Assembly: GCA_963764695.1 (NCBI GenBank)
Contig: CAVXTW010000002.1
Location: forward strand, 620,001-684,000
Origin: DATFRY01 sp963764695
GTDB taxonomy: Bacteria > Myxococcota_A > Polyangia > Haliangiales > Haliangiaceae
Direction: 5' to 3'
Length of the DNA stretch: 64,000 bases
Shown here: positions 1 to 11,598 of the stretch, piece after piece
Layout of the letters: every line of letters starts with the position of its first letter
Position numbering within the stretch: position 1 is the stretch's first letter
Position numbers and translations under genes: made by a program
The notes under the pieces: model-generated
Seen by the model: the letters and a program-made list of their open reading frames with translations, nothing else
Databases searched by the model: none
Told to the model about the DNA's origin: nothing

Positions 1-1613
<1,613 letters not shown>

Positions 1614-1863
1614 GCAGATCATCTCCCGTGCCTGCCCCGGCCGGCGGCCGCAGGCAGGATCAACCCGGCGCAGGCAACCCTCGCACGAGGTGGCCCAGCG
1701 GTCTGCAGCGCGCCGCACGCTCGGCCCGATACGTTGCTGGTGGGAGTCGACGCGCTGGTGGGGCGCGCACTCTCAGCAGCGTATCCGCGAGATGACGCCG
1801 TCGGTCCTCTACTTCACCGTCCAGACTCGTTCCACGAATCCCTGAACCGGCCGCCTCGCCGGG

Positions 1864-2337
1864 TCAGGGGGAGACGATCTCCTGCTTCCAGCTGGCCAGC
1901 GCCGCTTCGATCTCCTGTCGGTAGTGAGAGAAGCGCTCGCCGTGAGCCAGCGCGTCGAGCACGCGCACGATCGCCGCGCGCTGGGTGCTGGTGAGCTGCG
2001 CGGCGCGGGCATCGAATGTCTCTTCCCAGCCTTCGCGGCGCGTCAACTGCAGGAGGACCATGACCGGCAGCGCGTTGCTGGTGTCGCCGCGCAAGAGCGA
2101 CGCGAGGTAGGCAGGCAGGAAGGCGGCGAAGGCGGGCTGGTTCATCCACCGGAGGGCGTCGTCGTGCTCCTCGACGAATTCCGGTGCCAGCTCGTCCCAG
2201 GACCGGCCCTGGCAGCCGGCCTCGAACGCCCGGCGATCCGGATATGTGGTCCACAATCCGGTGGAGTCGGACAGGAGCTCCGGCTCCAGGGGTTGACGGG
2301 GAAATGCGTCGCGAAGCTCGTGCTGGGGAACTGACAT
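1864..2337 (-). CDS. Small acidic protein, DUF6714-like
   Basis: A 157-residue soluble protein with no signal peptide or membrane segment. The central part (WMNQPAFAAFLPAYLAS, about residues 64-80) and the C-terminal helix pattern with STQRAAIVRVLDAL resemble DUF6714 proteins, which have no known function; this match is from memory of the pattern and is tentative. The ATG at 2337 is preceded by a purine-rich GGAGCCC. It is followed 240 bp later, across an otherwise empty stretch, by the start of the propeller lipoprotein. Codon use matches its neighbours. Confidence 0.6.
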   Translation of the reverse strand: MSVPQHELRDAFPRQPLEPELLSDSTGLWTTYPDRRAFEAGCQGRSWDELAPEFVEEHDDALRWMNQPAFAAFLPAYLASLLRGDTSNALPVMVLLQLTRREGWEETFDARAAQLTSTQRAAIVRVLDALAHGERFSHYRQEIEAALASWKQEIVSP

Positions 2338-2367
2338 GGTGGGCTCCGAGGGTGTGGGTGGAGTGTG

Positions 2368-2964
2368 TCAGATGCTGATCGAGGCGACCCACTTGCAACT
2401 GGCGAGGGCCGCCTTCACCTCCTCGAGCGGCTTGACGTGCTCCTGGGCGCCCCTGTCGTAGTGCTGGACCAGCTGGTCGACGTACGGCTTGAGGGCCGGA
2501 TCGCTCTCGCCCTTGACCTTGGCCTTTACCTCGACGAACACCTCCTGCACGTTCTCTCTGGCCTCGATGCAGTCCTCGCAGCGTTCGACGCGGCGCTGCG
2601 CCTCGGCCTTGCGCGCCTTGAGGGCATCCTCCAGCTCCTTGATGGCCCTCTCCAGGTCGGGGATCGCGGCCTCGTTGTTCCGGCTCTTCGCGTCGGACAG
2701 ATTCTGTCGCTTCTCCTTGAGAGTCTCGAGCAGCTTCTCCACCTTGGGGCGCTCGCAGCCGAGGTCCTTGCACGCCGCGTTCTTCTTGTCCTGCTCGCTC
2801 TTGCACTCGCTTCTCTCGGAGCTGTACGGGATGGCCTCGCACCCGGTCTTGCCGGCCGCCTCCTTGAAGTCATCTAGCTTGTCGGCGGCAGCGACGCCCA
2901 CCATGCAAAACAGGAGCGGAGCTGCCAGCGCGACTCCCAGGATCGACTTCTTGACGACTTTCAT
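2368..2964 (-). CDS. Secreted coiled-coil protein with Cys pairs
   Basis: About 198 residues with a classical Sec signal peptide: KK near the N-terminus, a hydrophobic core ending GVAAAD, predicted cleavage near residue 28. The mature part is highly charged and helical, with a long Lys/Glu-rich coiled coil (about residues 75-135) and paired cysteines (CKDLGC, CEDC) that could form disulfides outside the cytoplasm. No family recognised. A strong GGGAGG ribosome site lies 6 bases before the ATG at 2964; an in-frame GTG at 2967 is also possible but sits too close to that site. Likely a periplasmic or surface structural protein. Confidence 0.7.
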   Translation of the reverse strand: MKVVKKSILGVALAAPLLFCMVGVAAADKLDDFKEAAGKTGCEAIPYSSERSECKSEQDKKNAACKDLGCERPKVEKLLETLKEKRQNLSDAKSRNNEAAIPDLERAIKELEDALKARKAEAQRRVERCEDCIEARENVQEVFVEVKAKVKGESDPALKPYVDQLVQHYDRGAQEHVKPLEEVKAALASCKWVASISI

Positions 2965-2967
2965 CAC

Positions 2968-3310
2968 AGACCTCCCGTGGTGCCCATGAGGGCCTCGAGG
3001 TCATGTCGGACCGCCCGACGATCTGTTACGGACAAATCGCCCGGCCTGTTGACGGGACCACTTCCGCGAGATCGCGGCAGCGGTCACGGTGAACGGGGAC
3101 GCGCCATGACCCGGGCCTTTGGCGGGCCCGGAGGTTGGCGCTCGGGTCCTCGCTAGCGTCCTCGGCGTCGCTTGCGCTCGCCTTCGGAGCACTGCGGAAG
3201 CCCCGCGCAGTCATCCCCACCGAGTCGCGATCCCCTTGCGCGTGAACGGGACGTCTCCACGGCCCCCGCCCGCAGCGTTCGGGGTGGGCTGGCCGCGCAT
3301 CTTCTTGCCA
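2968..3310. other. Intergenic stretch without a gene
   Basis: This 343-base gap between two minus-strand genes shows no coding frame with credible composition. It holds one copy of an imperfect repeat (3048-3093) that recurs at 5527-5566, and presumably the promoter of the secreted coiled-coil gene, although I cannot place -35 and -10 boxes with confidence. Confidence 0.5.
3048..3093 (+). repeat. Imperfect dispersed repeat, copy 1
   Basis: About 46 bases with the shared core CACTTCCGCG-x-GATC-x-CG-x-C-xx-CGGTCACG, preceded by GTT-x-ACGG. A second copy in the same orientation lies at 5527-5566. The two copies bracket the frameshifted helical gene and the Rpn-family remnant, both disrupted. 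Confidence 0.5.
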
Positions 3311-4599
3311 TCACGCGAGCCCCAGGTGTCGGCCCAGCACCTTGGTCACGAAGCGCTCGCCGAAGGTCTCGGTCGCTACCAGCGCGCATATGCGGCGGCG
3401 TGTCTCCTCCACGCGGTCAGCGTTCTCGGCCGCCTTGATTGTGTGCGCGTATGCATTCAGCACGTCGAGGCCGGTGATGTCGTGGCCGTAGCCCTCGGTG
3501 AGCCAGCGCAGCGCCGCCATGCCCGCTTCGATCGCAAAGGAAGGCCTCCTGGTCTCGAAATCGCGCGCCGCGCGGGTCAAGGTCTGCGGGGAGCACGGCG
3601 TGCGGTTCGCGAGCGCGATGGCTTCGTCGAAGAGCTTGGCGTCCTTGGCCGCGGCGAACCATTTGCCTTCCTCCCCCGGCGTTTCTCCGACCAGGTCGTC
3701 GAGGACCTCGCCGGGCGCCTTGTGGGGATACTTCCGGGCGACGGCGCGGAACCAGGCGGTGTAGGTTCCGGCGCGATTCGCTCGAAGGCCGTAACGTTGG
3801 TAGGCATCCTCGACGAGACCGGAAGAAAGCAGCATCTCTTCGCAGAGTCGGTCGATGTCGAGATCGCTTGCCCAGGGCCCGCGACTGTCCTCGGCAAGCC
3901 GGATGGCCTCAGCCTTCCTGCCCTGCGCGGCCAGGGCCTTGACGGCCCAGCGCTTGTAGTGCCAGAAGCTCTCGTTCGTCAGCAGGTCGAGCAGATCGTC
4001 GTGGCGACCCGCCGCGTACAGGGAGCTCAGGCACGCCGAGGTTCCGTGGAAATGGCCGCGCAGGTTCTTGTCCGGGCTGAGCGCCGTGCGCGTGATGCCG
4101 AGGAGCTGGTCTGCCCACTTCGAGGCCGTATCGGACGAAGCGCAGAGGTCGCCCCAGTTCTCGGCGAGGGCCTCGATATAGGGTATCTGGTCGGCCGCGT
4201 GGGCTTCGAACAGGCGCTCGAGCCATTTCTCGCGAGTCTGCTCGCCGGCGGGTGCCGCGGCGATGATGTCCACGAGCGCTGCGATGGCATTGTTCACCGC
4301 GGTGCCGATCGCGCCCGAAGAGCTGTCCACGTGCTCGAGGGCGGGGGAGACCCGTTCCAGAAAGAGCACGGCGCCCTCGGCCGCGAGCACCTTGTCGTGT
4401 CGGGCAACCTTCTTGATCTCGGAGACCGCCTCCTTGATGCGCCCGATCGCTGGCTGCGACCTCCAGCCGAAGGCGTGCTTCCGGAAGCGGGCGCGAAACT
4501 GCCATTGTTGAGCCGTCGAGATTCGATCAGCACCGTCATCGCTTCCGACGCATTGACGGTCCTGCCCGACGCTCGCACAGGCTTCTTCGGTGGACTCAT
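3311..4599 (-). CDS. Helical-repeat protein, frameshifted near 4495
   Basis: The main frame reads from about 4500 down to a stop at 3311 and encodes an alpha-helical protein with alternating Ala/Leu-rich helices (for example SSGAIGTAVNNAIAALVDI and LLDLLTNESFWHYKRWAVKA), resembling helical-repeat DUF6880-type proteins of unknown function. The natural N-terminus lies in another frame: MSPPKKPVRASGR from an ATG at 4599, ending LIESRRLNNGSF, where the first frame takes over with RARFRKHAFGW. Restoring one base near 4495 gives one continuous 429-residue protein (1289 + 1 = 430 codons). It is either a recent single-base deletion or a sequence error. Soluble; no signal peptide. The DUF assignment is weak. 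Confidence 0.55.
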
Positions 4600-4682
4600 C
4601 GCGACCCCCCTCGCGGCTTGCGCGTCTGGCCATCAGGGAGCCGCTTCGACGCCTCTCGAATCCTTCCAGGCGTCCGATGACG

Positions 4683-5493
4683 TCAGCCGAACACGTCGGC
4701 GATCGATGCGGCGGTGACCGCCGCGTCGTGCCACGCCTCGAGCATCGCGACATCGCGCTCCGCGTCAACGCGCCGGCGAATCTCGTCGGTGATGGCAAAC
4801 CCGCGACGAGCCAGCACGCGCAAGAGGGCCGAGCGAGCCTCTTCCTCGCGTCCCTGTTCGCGTCCTTCCTCGCGCCCTCCCTCCCGTCCCTCCGCGCGCA
4901 AGTGTCGGAGGAACGCCTGTACCCCGGGGCTCTGAAGGATGGACTCCATGGTGAGACTCCTGGCGAACTCGTCTCCAAGAATAGCGGCGGCCATGAGCAA
5001 CAGCAATCGCGTCGTGGTTTCGCGGCGAGGTCCGGAGAGCGAGGGATGCTCCACGATCTGGGCGGCAAGCGTTGCTTCATCGCCCGCGCATCACAGGTGG
5101 CCAGCCGGACGAGTGATACGGAAAGACCATGGCTCGTCCCAATCCGGTGACGCGATACTCGGGCGGGCGCGGTGGCCGCCCACCTTCGCCCAGCAGCAGC
5201 ACGACGGTGACGATCGGCCGGCGGGTGAGGACGTGGGCCGAGCTGGCGTAGTCGAAGAGGCGGAGCGGAAGCGTGGGCCGCCACTTGAGCTCGACCTCGA
5301 CGTGGAGCACGAGCTCGCGGCGGCCCTCGCGGATCCTGATCAGCTTGTCCGTGGTGAGCTGCCGCGAACGGTTGACGCTGGCGTCGGTGGCCGGCCCCAC
5401 CACCTGGAAGCGGCGGCGCGGGAAGGCCAGGCGGAGGACCGAGTCCGGCACTTCTCCGAGCAACCGGCGCCACGTGATATCGACTTCTCCCAC
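4683..5493 (-). pseudogene. Rpn-family PD-(D/E)XK nuclease remnant
   Basis: The N-terminal part (ATG 5493 to a stop near 5077) has the core of Rpn/transposase-like nucleases: DKLIRIREGRRELVLHVEVEL, where HVEVELKW is the ExK-type nuclease strand, then RLFDYASSAHVLTR. The C-terminal part, in another frame from about 5080 to 4683, has the usual helical tail: SGPRRETTTRLLLLMAAAIL and a Gly-Arg-Glu-rich stretch (REGGREEGREQ). Joined, the pieces are shorter than family members because the middle is missing, so a frameshift plus an internal deletion near 5060-5110 is needed. Rpn proteins promote RecA-independent recombination in enterobacteria and are multicopy in many genomes. This copy is almost certainly inactive. 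Confidence 0.7.
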
Positions 5494-5526
5494 GACGGAC
5501 GCATCGGCTAGGGAGCGGCACCACCG

Positions 5527-5566
5527 GTTAACGGATCACTTCCGCGCGATCACGCCGACGGTCACG
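5527..5566 (+). repeat. Imperfect dispersed repeat, copy 2
   Basis: Same element as at 3048-3093, here just upstream of the start of the Rpn-family remnant. The match is roughly three quarters of positions by eye, with one single-base gap. Confidence 0.5.
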
Positions 5567-5623
5567 ATCTGGTGAAAGCGCGGATCCGAACCGGGGACGG
5601 CGAGCCGACCGCCGACGGCCGCG

Positions 5624-6333
<710 letters not shown>

Positions 6334-6334
<1 letters not shown>

Positions 6335-7863
6335 CAATCGATCTGCTCCTGCCCCAGGTAGGCCTCGACCACCTTGGGGTGGTTGCGGATCTCCTCCGGC
6401 GTGCCCTCGGCGATCTTGGCCCCGTAGACCAGCACCGCGATGCGGTCGGAGATGCCCATGACCACGCGCATGTGGTGCTCGATGAGCAGCACCGTGACGC
6501 CGCGGCCGCGGATGTCCTTGATGAGCTGCATGAGCGAGCGCGTCTCGGCCGGGTTCATGCCGGCGGCCGGCTCGTCGAGCAGCAGCAGGGTCGGGCGGGT
6601 GGCCAGGGCGCGCGCGATCTCGAGGCGGCGCTGCGCCCCGTAGGGCAGGTTGCGGGCCCGATCGCCGCTGCGCGAGGCCAGGCCGACGAACTCGAGCAGG
6701 CGCATCGCCTCGGCGCGCGCGGTCGCCTCCACCTGGGCGCCGGCCGGCGAGAACGAGCCGCGCCGCCCGATCGACACAAGCAGCGCGATGCCGCCCAGCA
6801 GCACCGCGATGAGCAGCAGGCCGACCAGGCCGCCGGGCAAGAACTTCGCCCGCCCGCCCAGCCAGAAGATGGCGAACGCCGCCGCCAGCGCCACGCCGGG
6901 CCACGCGTTGCGCAGCCGCGACAGCGACAGCACCCGCCCGGGCAGCCCGAGGTGCCGGTCCATGCCGACCAGCACGTTCTCGACCACGGTCATGTCCTGG
7001 AACAGGCGGATGTTCTGGAACGTGCGCGCGATGCCGCGGACGGCCACCGACGACGGCGTGCGGCGGGTCTGCCGCCACACCGCCCAGGCGCCGGCCGCTC
7101 CGATGGCGAGGCCGAAGAGCAGCGCGAACAGGCGCCCGCGCACCGCCGCCGCCGCCTGCTCGTCCAGCGTGCGCGCCGCGGCCAGCCGGCCCAGCGCCGC
7201 CTCGCGGGTCGGCGCCACGTCGAGCGCCTCGGCGCCGTCCTGGCTCATGATCGCGAACCGACCCTTGCGCTCCGCGATCGTCGATCCGTCGGCCGGCAGG
7301 TCGGCCAGCGCCGGGATGGCCGCGCGCTTGCGCTCGGCGTCCTCGCGCGTGCGCGCCGATCCGAACGGCGCCGAGCCGTCGAACGCGGTCACGTAGAAGC
7401 GGCCCATGCGGCTCTCGATGCGCGGCCGCCCCGACAGGAACGCGCCCAGGTCCTCCATCGCGTGGTCGAGCTCGAAGCCCCTGGCCTTGCCGTGGTAGTT
7501 GGCCTTGATCACCGCGGCCCACAGCTGGTTGACGTCCGCCGCCCACAGAAACAGCAGCAGGCCGGTCAGGATGCCGGCGATGGCCCAGCGCAGGTAGCTG
7601 CCGCGGGTCGGCGCGCTGCGCAGGTCGCGGCCGTCGAGCCGCACGGTGCCGGACTGCGGCTCGTAGATGCCGGTGATGGCGTTGAAAAGCGACGTCTTGC
7701 CGGCGCCGTTGGGGCCGATGACGGCGAAGATCTGCCCCTTCTCCACGGCGAGGTCGACCGCGTTGACCGCGATGAGGCCGCGGAAGCGCAGGGTCAGCTT
7801 GTCGATCTCGAGCAGCGGCCGCTCGTTCGTCTCGCCACCCGCGCCGCCGCTGGCGTCGGTCAC
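6334..7863 (-). CDS. livG: LivG ATPase with two transmembrane insertions
   Basis: A 509-residue protein where LivG is normally about 255. All ATPase motifs are present: Walker A GPNGAGKTS (50-58), Q-loop ARTFQNIRLF (279-288), signature-type NLPYGAQRRLEIARAL (405-420), Walker B LLLLDEPAAGMNP (426-438), switch His LLIEHHM (459-465). Insertion 1 (about 84-273) splits the strand ending DGRDL from the Q-loop; it has hydrophobic segments at 92-109 and 243-263 flanking a soluble part with two similar units of about 30 residues (154-183 and 201-230, each beginning GRF). Insertion 2 (about 305-380) has hydrophobic segments at 321-337 and 344-365. If these cross the membrane, the normally peripheral subunit is itself anchored and exposes a domain outside. 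GTG start overlaps the livM stop (GTGA). Confidence 0.9.
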
Positions 7864-8984
7864 GGCGTCTCCTCCTGATGGTGCAGCTCGGCCTTGACCC
7901 GCGACGACGGCCACAGGCCCTCGGGCCGCAGCCGCATCATGAGGACCAGCGCCAGCCCGAAGATCAGCCACCGCCAGTTGGTGAAGCTGGCCAGCACGTT
8001 GCTGCTGCTGCCGCCGAGCGCCCGCTGCAGGAGATTCGTCAGGAGCGGCGACAGCACGTTGTCGAAGGTGAGCAGGACGGCCGCGCCCAGCAGCACGCCG
8101 CGCAGCGACCCCAGCCCGCCGATGATGACGCAGCAGAGCACCATGATCGAGTAGGTGAAGTCGTAGGTGTTCGGCTCGGCGGTGGTGGTCAGGTTGGTGG
8201 CGTACAGCGCGCCGGCCATCCCGGCGATCGCGGCGCCGGCGGCGAAGGCGAGCAGCTTGGTGCGCGCCGGGTTGATGCCCATGCACGCGGTGGCCAGCTC
8301 GTCCTCGCGCAGGGCCACGAACTCGCGCCCCTGCCGCGTGCGCTCGAGCGTCCGGAACAGCACCACCAGCGCCGACAGCAGCAGCAGCGCCACGTAGTAC
8401 ATGGCCAGGAAGTGCATGCGCCCGGTGGCGTCGCCGGCCGCGGCCGAGGTCAGCCAGTCCGGCAGCCACGGCGTCGGGATCGGGTTGAGCCCGCGCGAAC
8501 CGTCGGTGATGTTCTCGAGGTTGAGCAGCACCACGCGCGTGACCTCGCCGAACCCGAGCGTCACGATGGCCAGGTAGTCGCCGCGCAGCCGGATGGTGGG
8601 CGCGCCGAGCGCCAGCCCGGCCGTGCCGGCCAGGGCCGGGGCCGCCAGCAGCGCGCCCCAGAAGCCGATCTGGAACGGGTACTTGTCGACGGTGAGGATG
8701 CCGGTGGAGAACGCGCCGATGGCGAAGAAGGCCGCGATGCCCAGCTGGAGCAACCCCGCGTAGCCGACCTGGAGGTTCAGGGCCAGGGCCAGGATGGCGA
8801 AGATGAAGATGTTGACCAGCTGGCGGTCGAGCCGCAGCGAGATGTCGAACATCCCCTGCACCAGGTGGTCGAGCACCGGGAAGAACGGGTAGAGCAGCAA
8901 GAGCGGGATGATCACCACCTCGAGGCGCAGCCACGGCGGCCGCTGCCACCTGCCCACCGGGGTCGCCGCCTTCTCCGCCGCCAT
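7860..8984 (-). CDS. livM: ABC transporter permease LivM
   Basis: A 374-residue inner-membrane permease of the HAAT family, pairing with LivH to form the translocation path. It shows about ten hydrophobic segments and the family landmarks LALALNLQVGYAGLLQLG (second segment), TIRLRGDYLAIVTLGFGEV (the conserved coupling loop) and IAGMAGALYATN, ending GLWPSSR. The start is taken at ATG 8984 because this shares one base with the livH stop (TGATG) and gives a normal N-terminus; a longer frame to 9077 only runs back inside livH. The 3' end overlaps livG by four bases. Confidence 0.95.
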   Translation of the reverse strand: MAAEKAATPVGRWQRPPWLRLEVVIIPLLLLYPFFPVLDHLVQGMFDISLRLDRQLVNIFIFAILALALNLQVGYAGLLQLGIAAFFAIGAFSTGILTVDKYPFQIGFWGALLAAPALAGTAGLALGAPTIRLRGDYLAIVTLGFGEVTRVVLLNLENITDGSRGLNPIPTPWLPDWLTSAAAGDATGRMHFLAMYYVALLLLSALVVLFRTLERTRQGREFVALREDELATACMGINPARTKLLAFAAGAAIAGMAGALYATNLTTTAEPNTYDFTYSIMVLCCVIIGGLGSLRGVLLGAAVLLTFDNVLSPLLTNLLQRALGGSSSNVLASFTNWRWLIFGLALVLMMRLRPEGLWPSSRVKAELHHQEETP

Positions 8985-9931
8985 CAGACCTTCTCGCGCG
9001 CCGACGAGCCGAACAGGCCCTGCGGGCGGAAGACCAGGATCGCGATCAGGATCCCGAACAGCATCGCCTGCTGCCACTGCGCGCCGACGTACTGATCCGA
9101 CAGCGCGCGCAGGAGGCCGATGACCAGCCCGCCCAGCACCGCGCCCGGAATGTTGCCGATGCCGCCCAGCACCGCCGCGGTGAAGGCGTAGAGGCCGTTC
9201 TGGTAGCCCATCTGGAAGTGGATGGTGTTGATGTAGAGCCCGTAGATGACGGCGGCGAACCCGGCCAGCGCGCCGCCCATGAGGAAGGTGGCCCCGATGA
9301 CGCGGTCCACGTCGATGCCCATGAGCCGGGCCGCGGTCGGGTTCTGCGCGGTGGCGCGCATCGCCTTGCCCAGCCGGGTGCGGGTGACGAACAGAAACAG
9401 GCCGGCCATCACCGCCAGCGAGCTGACCACCACGAGGAGATCCTTGACCGTGATCCGCAGCCCGGCGTCGCCGAGCAGGTTGGCGCTCGAGATCAGGTTG
9501 GGAAAGCCCTTGGGCGCCGCCGCCGCGGTGCCGCCGCCGAACACGTCCATCGGCACGCCGCCCCAGAACAGGCCCAGGTTCATGAACATGAACGACACGC
9601 CGATGGCCGAGACGAGCGGGGCCAGCTTGGGCGCGCCGCGCAGCGGCTTGTACACCAGCTTGTCGACCAGCCAGTTCAGGCCGCCGGCGAAGACCACGCA
9701 GATGACGATGATGGCCGGGATGGCCACCACCAGCATCGCGCCGGAGGCCGCGTCGAGCCCGAGGATCCCGACCAGGGTGAGGGCCAGGAACGCCGCCAGC
9801 ATGAACAGATCGCCGTGGGCGAAGTTGATGAGCTCGAGGATGCCGTAGACCATGGTGTAGCCCAGCGCGATCAGGGCGAACACCATCCCGTTGACGAGCC
9901 CCAGGATGAGCTGCTGGACGAAGGTCTCCAC
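8984..9931 (-). CDS. livH: ABC transporter permease LivH
   Basis: A 315-residue inner-membrane permease. Diagnostic sequence at the N-terminus: QQLILGLVNGMVFALIALG, then YTMVYGILELINFAHGD, the hallmark of LivH. Further along are AIGVSFMFMNLGLF, RATAQNPTAARLMGID (the cytoplasmic loop contacting the ATPases) and FTAAVLGGIGNIPGAVLGG. Length is typical. It lies 41 bases downstream of the binding-protein gene and overlaps livM by one base, so the five genes form one operon reading leftwards. Confidence 0.95.
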   Translation of the reverse strand: METFVQQLILGLVNGMVFALIALGYTMVYGILELINFAHGDLFMLAAFLALTLVGILGLDAASGAMLVVAIPAIIVICVVFAGGLNWLVDKLVYKPLRGAPKLAPLVSAIGVSFMFMNLGLFWGGVPMDVFGGGTAAAAPKGFPNLISSANLLGDAGLRITVKDLLVVVSSLAVMAGLFLFVTRTRLGKAMRATAQNPTAARLMGIDVDRVIGATFLMGGALAGFAAVIYGLYINTIHFQMGYQNGLYAFTAAVLGGIGNIPGAVLGGLVIGLLRALSDQYVGAQWQQAMLFGILIAILVFRPQGLFGSSAREKV

Positions 9932-9972
9932 GGAGTCGGCCTGTTCGATGAAGAGAGACGCGCGGCCGCGGC

Positions 9973-11271
9973 CTACTCCGGCTCTGCCTCCATCTTGAGC
10001 AGGCTCTGGAACTCGAACTTGCCGCCCTTGATGGCGTTACCGCTCATCACCGCCATCGTGGTGTCACCGTTCTCGTCGAACGAGAACGGACCCAGCGCCG
10101 AGTCCTCCGCCTTGTAGGCCTGCACCGCGGCGCGGATGGCCTCGCGGTCCTTCACGCCGGCCTTGGTGATCGCGGCCAGCGCCACCTGGGCGGCCACGTA
10201 GCCGTACACGCCGTAGGCCTCGGGCATCTTGTTGTAGCGCTTCTGGTACTTCTCGACGAAGGTGGCGCCCAGGCCGGTCAGCTTGTCGGGCGGCACGCCG
10301 CCGAAGGTGACGAAGGTGCGGTCGTTGACATTGGGCGCGCCGGCGGCGGTGATGAAGGCGGTGTCGAAGCAGCCGTCCGGCACCATCAGCTTGGCCTTGA
10401 GACCGACGGCGACCATGTCCTTGGCCAGCTGGCCCGGGTTGTTCGCCGTGGTGCCGCCGAAGTAGACGAAGTCAGGGTTGAGCGCCTTGATCTTGGTCAT
10501 CAGCGACTTGTACTCCTGCGCCTTCGGGTCGATGCCCTCGCGGCCGACCACGCGCAGGCCCAGGTCCTCTGCCGTCTGGTTGAAGACGTCGGCGATGCCG
10601 CGGCCGTACAGGTCGCGCGCGTCGAGCACGTAGACCGTCTTGGCGCCCATCTGCTTCATCCAGGTCGCGCCCATGGCGCCCTGCAGATCGTCGGCCGGCA
10701 CCACGCGGAAGAAGTTGATGTTGCCCTTGGGCCGGTAGATGTCCGGCTCGTTCGACTCGCCCTTGCCCGGCTTGGTCAGGCCCGGGTACGAGTTGGCCGG
10801 CGAGATCATGACCATGCCGGCGCGGTTGAGCACCGGCATCGAGATCTTGGCGGCGCCGGAGTTGTAGGTCCCGATGTAGACCATCACGTCCGGGTCCTTG
10901 ACCGCCTTGTCGGCGTTGGCCGCCTCGACCTCGGGATCCCAGTCCCCCTTCTTGGCCGACGCGTCGTCCATCGCCTCGTAGACGATCGTGAACGGGCCGG
11001 CCTTGTTGCCGGCCTCGGCCAGGGCGAGCTGGATGCCGTCGCGCATCGCGCCGCTGACCGCGTTGGAGTTGCCGGTGTGAGGCAGGCTGGAGACGATCTT
11101 GATGGTCCCGCTGGTGGCGCCGCCGCCACCGGCGGGCTCGCCACCGCCGGCCGGTTCGCTGCCTCCCGATCCCTTGCCCGCGGAGCCTCCCTCGCCTCCG
11201 CTCTCACCCTTGCACGCACCGAGCTGGACACCGAGCGCCAGCGCAATCGAGATCGCTGCCAGGTTCCTCAT
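9973..11271 (-). CDS. livK: ABC transporter substrate-binding lipoprotein, LivK type
   Basis: A 432-residue periplasmic-binding-protein family 1 (Leu/Ile/Val type) protein that captures the substrate for the adjacent permease. The signal peptide ends in a clean lipobox (VQLGAC, Cys about residue 20), followed by a Gly/Ser-rich tether. The fold markers are IKIVSSLPHTGN, GIQLALAEAGN, VMVYIGTYNSGAA, MISPANSYPGLT and KTVYVLDARDLYGRG. It is lipid-anchored, as expected where a free periplasmic protein would need retention. First gene of the importer operon. The 57-base gap to the upstream DUF5985-like gene leaves open co-transcription with it. Substrate not determined. Confidence 0.93.
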   Translation of the reverse strand: MRNLAAISIALALGVQLGACKGESGGEGGSAGKGSGGSEPAGGGEPAGGGGATSGTIKIVSSLPHTGNSNAVSGAMRDGIQLALAEAGNKAGPFTIVYEAMDDASAKKGDWDPEVEAANADKAVKDPDVMVYIGTYNSGAAKISMPVLNRAGMVMISPANSYPGLTKPGKGESNEPDIYRPKGNINFFRVVPADDLQGAMGATWMKQMGAKTVYVLDARDLYGRGIADVFNQTAEDLGLRVVGREGIDPKAQEYKSLMTKIKALNPDFVYFGGTTANNPGQLAKDMVAVGLKAKLMVPDGCFDTAFITAAGAPNVNDRTFVTFGGVPPDKLTGLGATFVEKYQKRYNKMPEAYGVYGYVAAQVALAAITKAGVKDREAIRAAVQAYKAEDSALGPFSFDENGDTTMAVMSGNAIKGGKFEFQSLLKMEAEPE

Positions 11272-11328
11272 TGCCCAGCAATCTAGTGCGCTTCCCGACG
11301 GCAGGTCAAATGCCAGCGACGCCCGGTA

Positions 11329-11598
11329 TCACTTCGGTTTCCGGTTCTTGTCCAGGATGGCCGCGATGATGAGCAGGAAAGCGGCCAGTCGGAGAAGGTA
11401 GGCGAGGTGGCGGCTGTCGCGCACCGGGTTGAGGGCGGCCAGGACGATCCAGTGGGCGGCGAGCAGACCGAAGGCCGCGGCGAACATCAGGAACAGGCGG
11501 TCGGCGGTCTGGCGCCAGAAGCGCAGGAAGAAGACCGCCACGCCGAGGCTGGCCATGCCGGTCATGGCCCAGAGCACCTGGTTCACGTCGCCGGTCAT
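11329..11598 (-). CDS. Small DUF5985-like membrane protein (second copy)
   Basis: An 89-residue protein with three predicted membrane helices. It carries the pattern AVFFLRFWRQTADRLFLMF typical, to my recollection, of DUF5985 proteins, whose function is unknown. The ATG at 11598 shares one base with the stop of the preceding gene (TGATG), so translation is coupled. It is a distant paralogue of the gene just upstream. Ends in a short basic tail (DKNRKPK), predicted cytoplasmic. Confidence 0.75.
   Translation of the reverse strand: MTGDVNQVLWAMTGMASLGVAVFFLRFWRQTADRLFLMFAAAFGLLAAHWIVLAALNPVRDSRHLAYLLRLAAFLLIIAAILDKNRKPK

Noticed and set aside
3119..4717. Plus-strand open frame of 532 codons
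   Set aside because: Antisense of the frameshifted helical-repeat gene; no domain or start context.
7878..9095. Plus-strand open frame of 405 codons rich in Gln, Arg and His
   Set aside because: Antisense of livM; the residue mix is typical of reverse-strand shadows of membrane genes.
10884..11246. Minus-strand Arg/Ser-rich frame within livK
   Set aside because: Out-of-frame shadow of the binding-protein gene.
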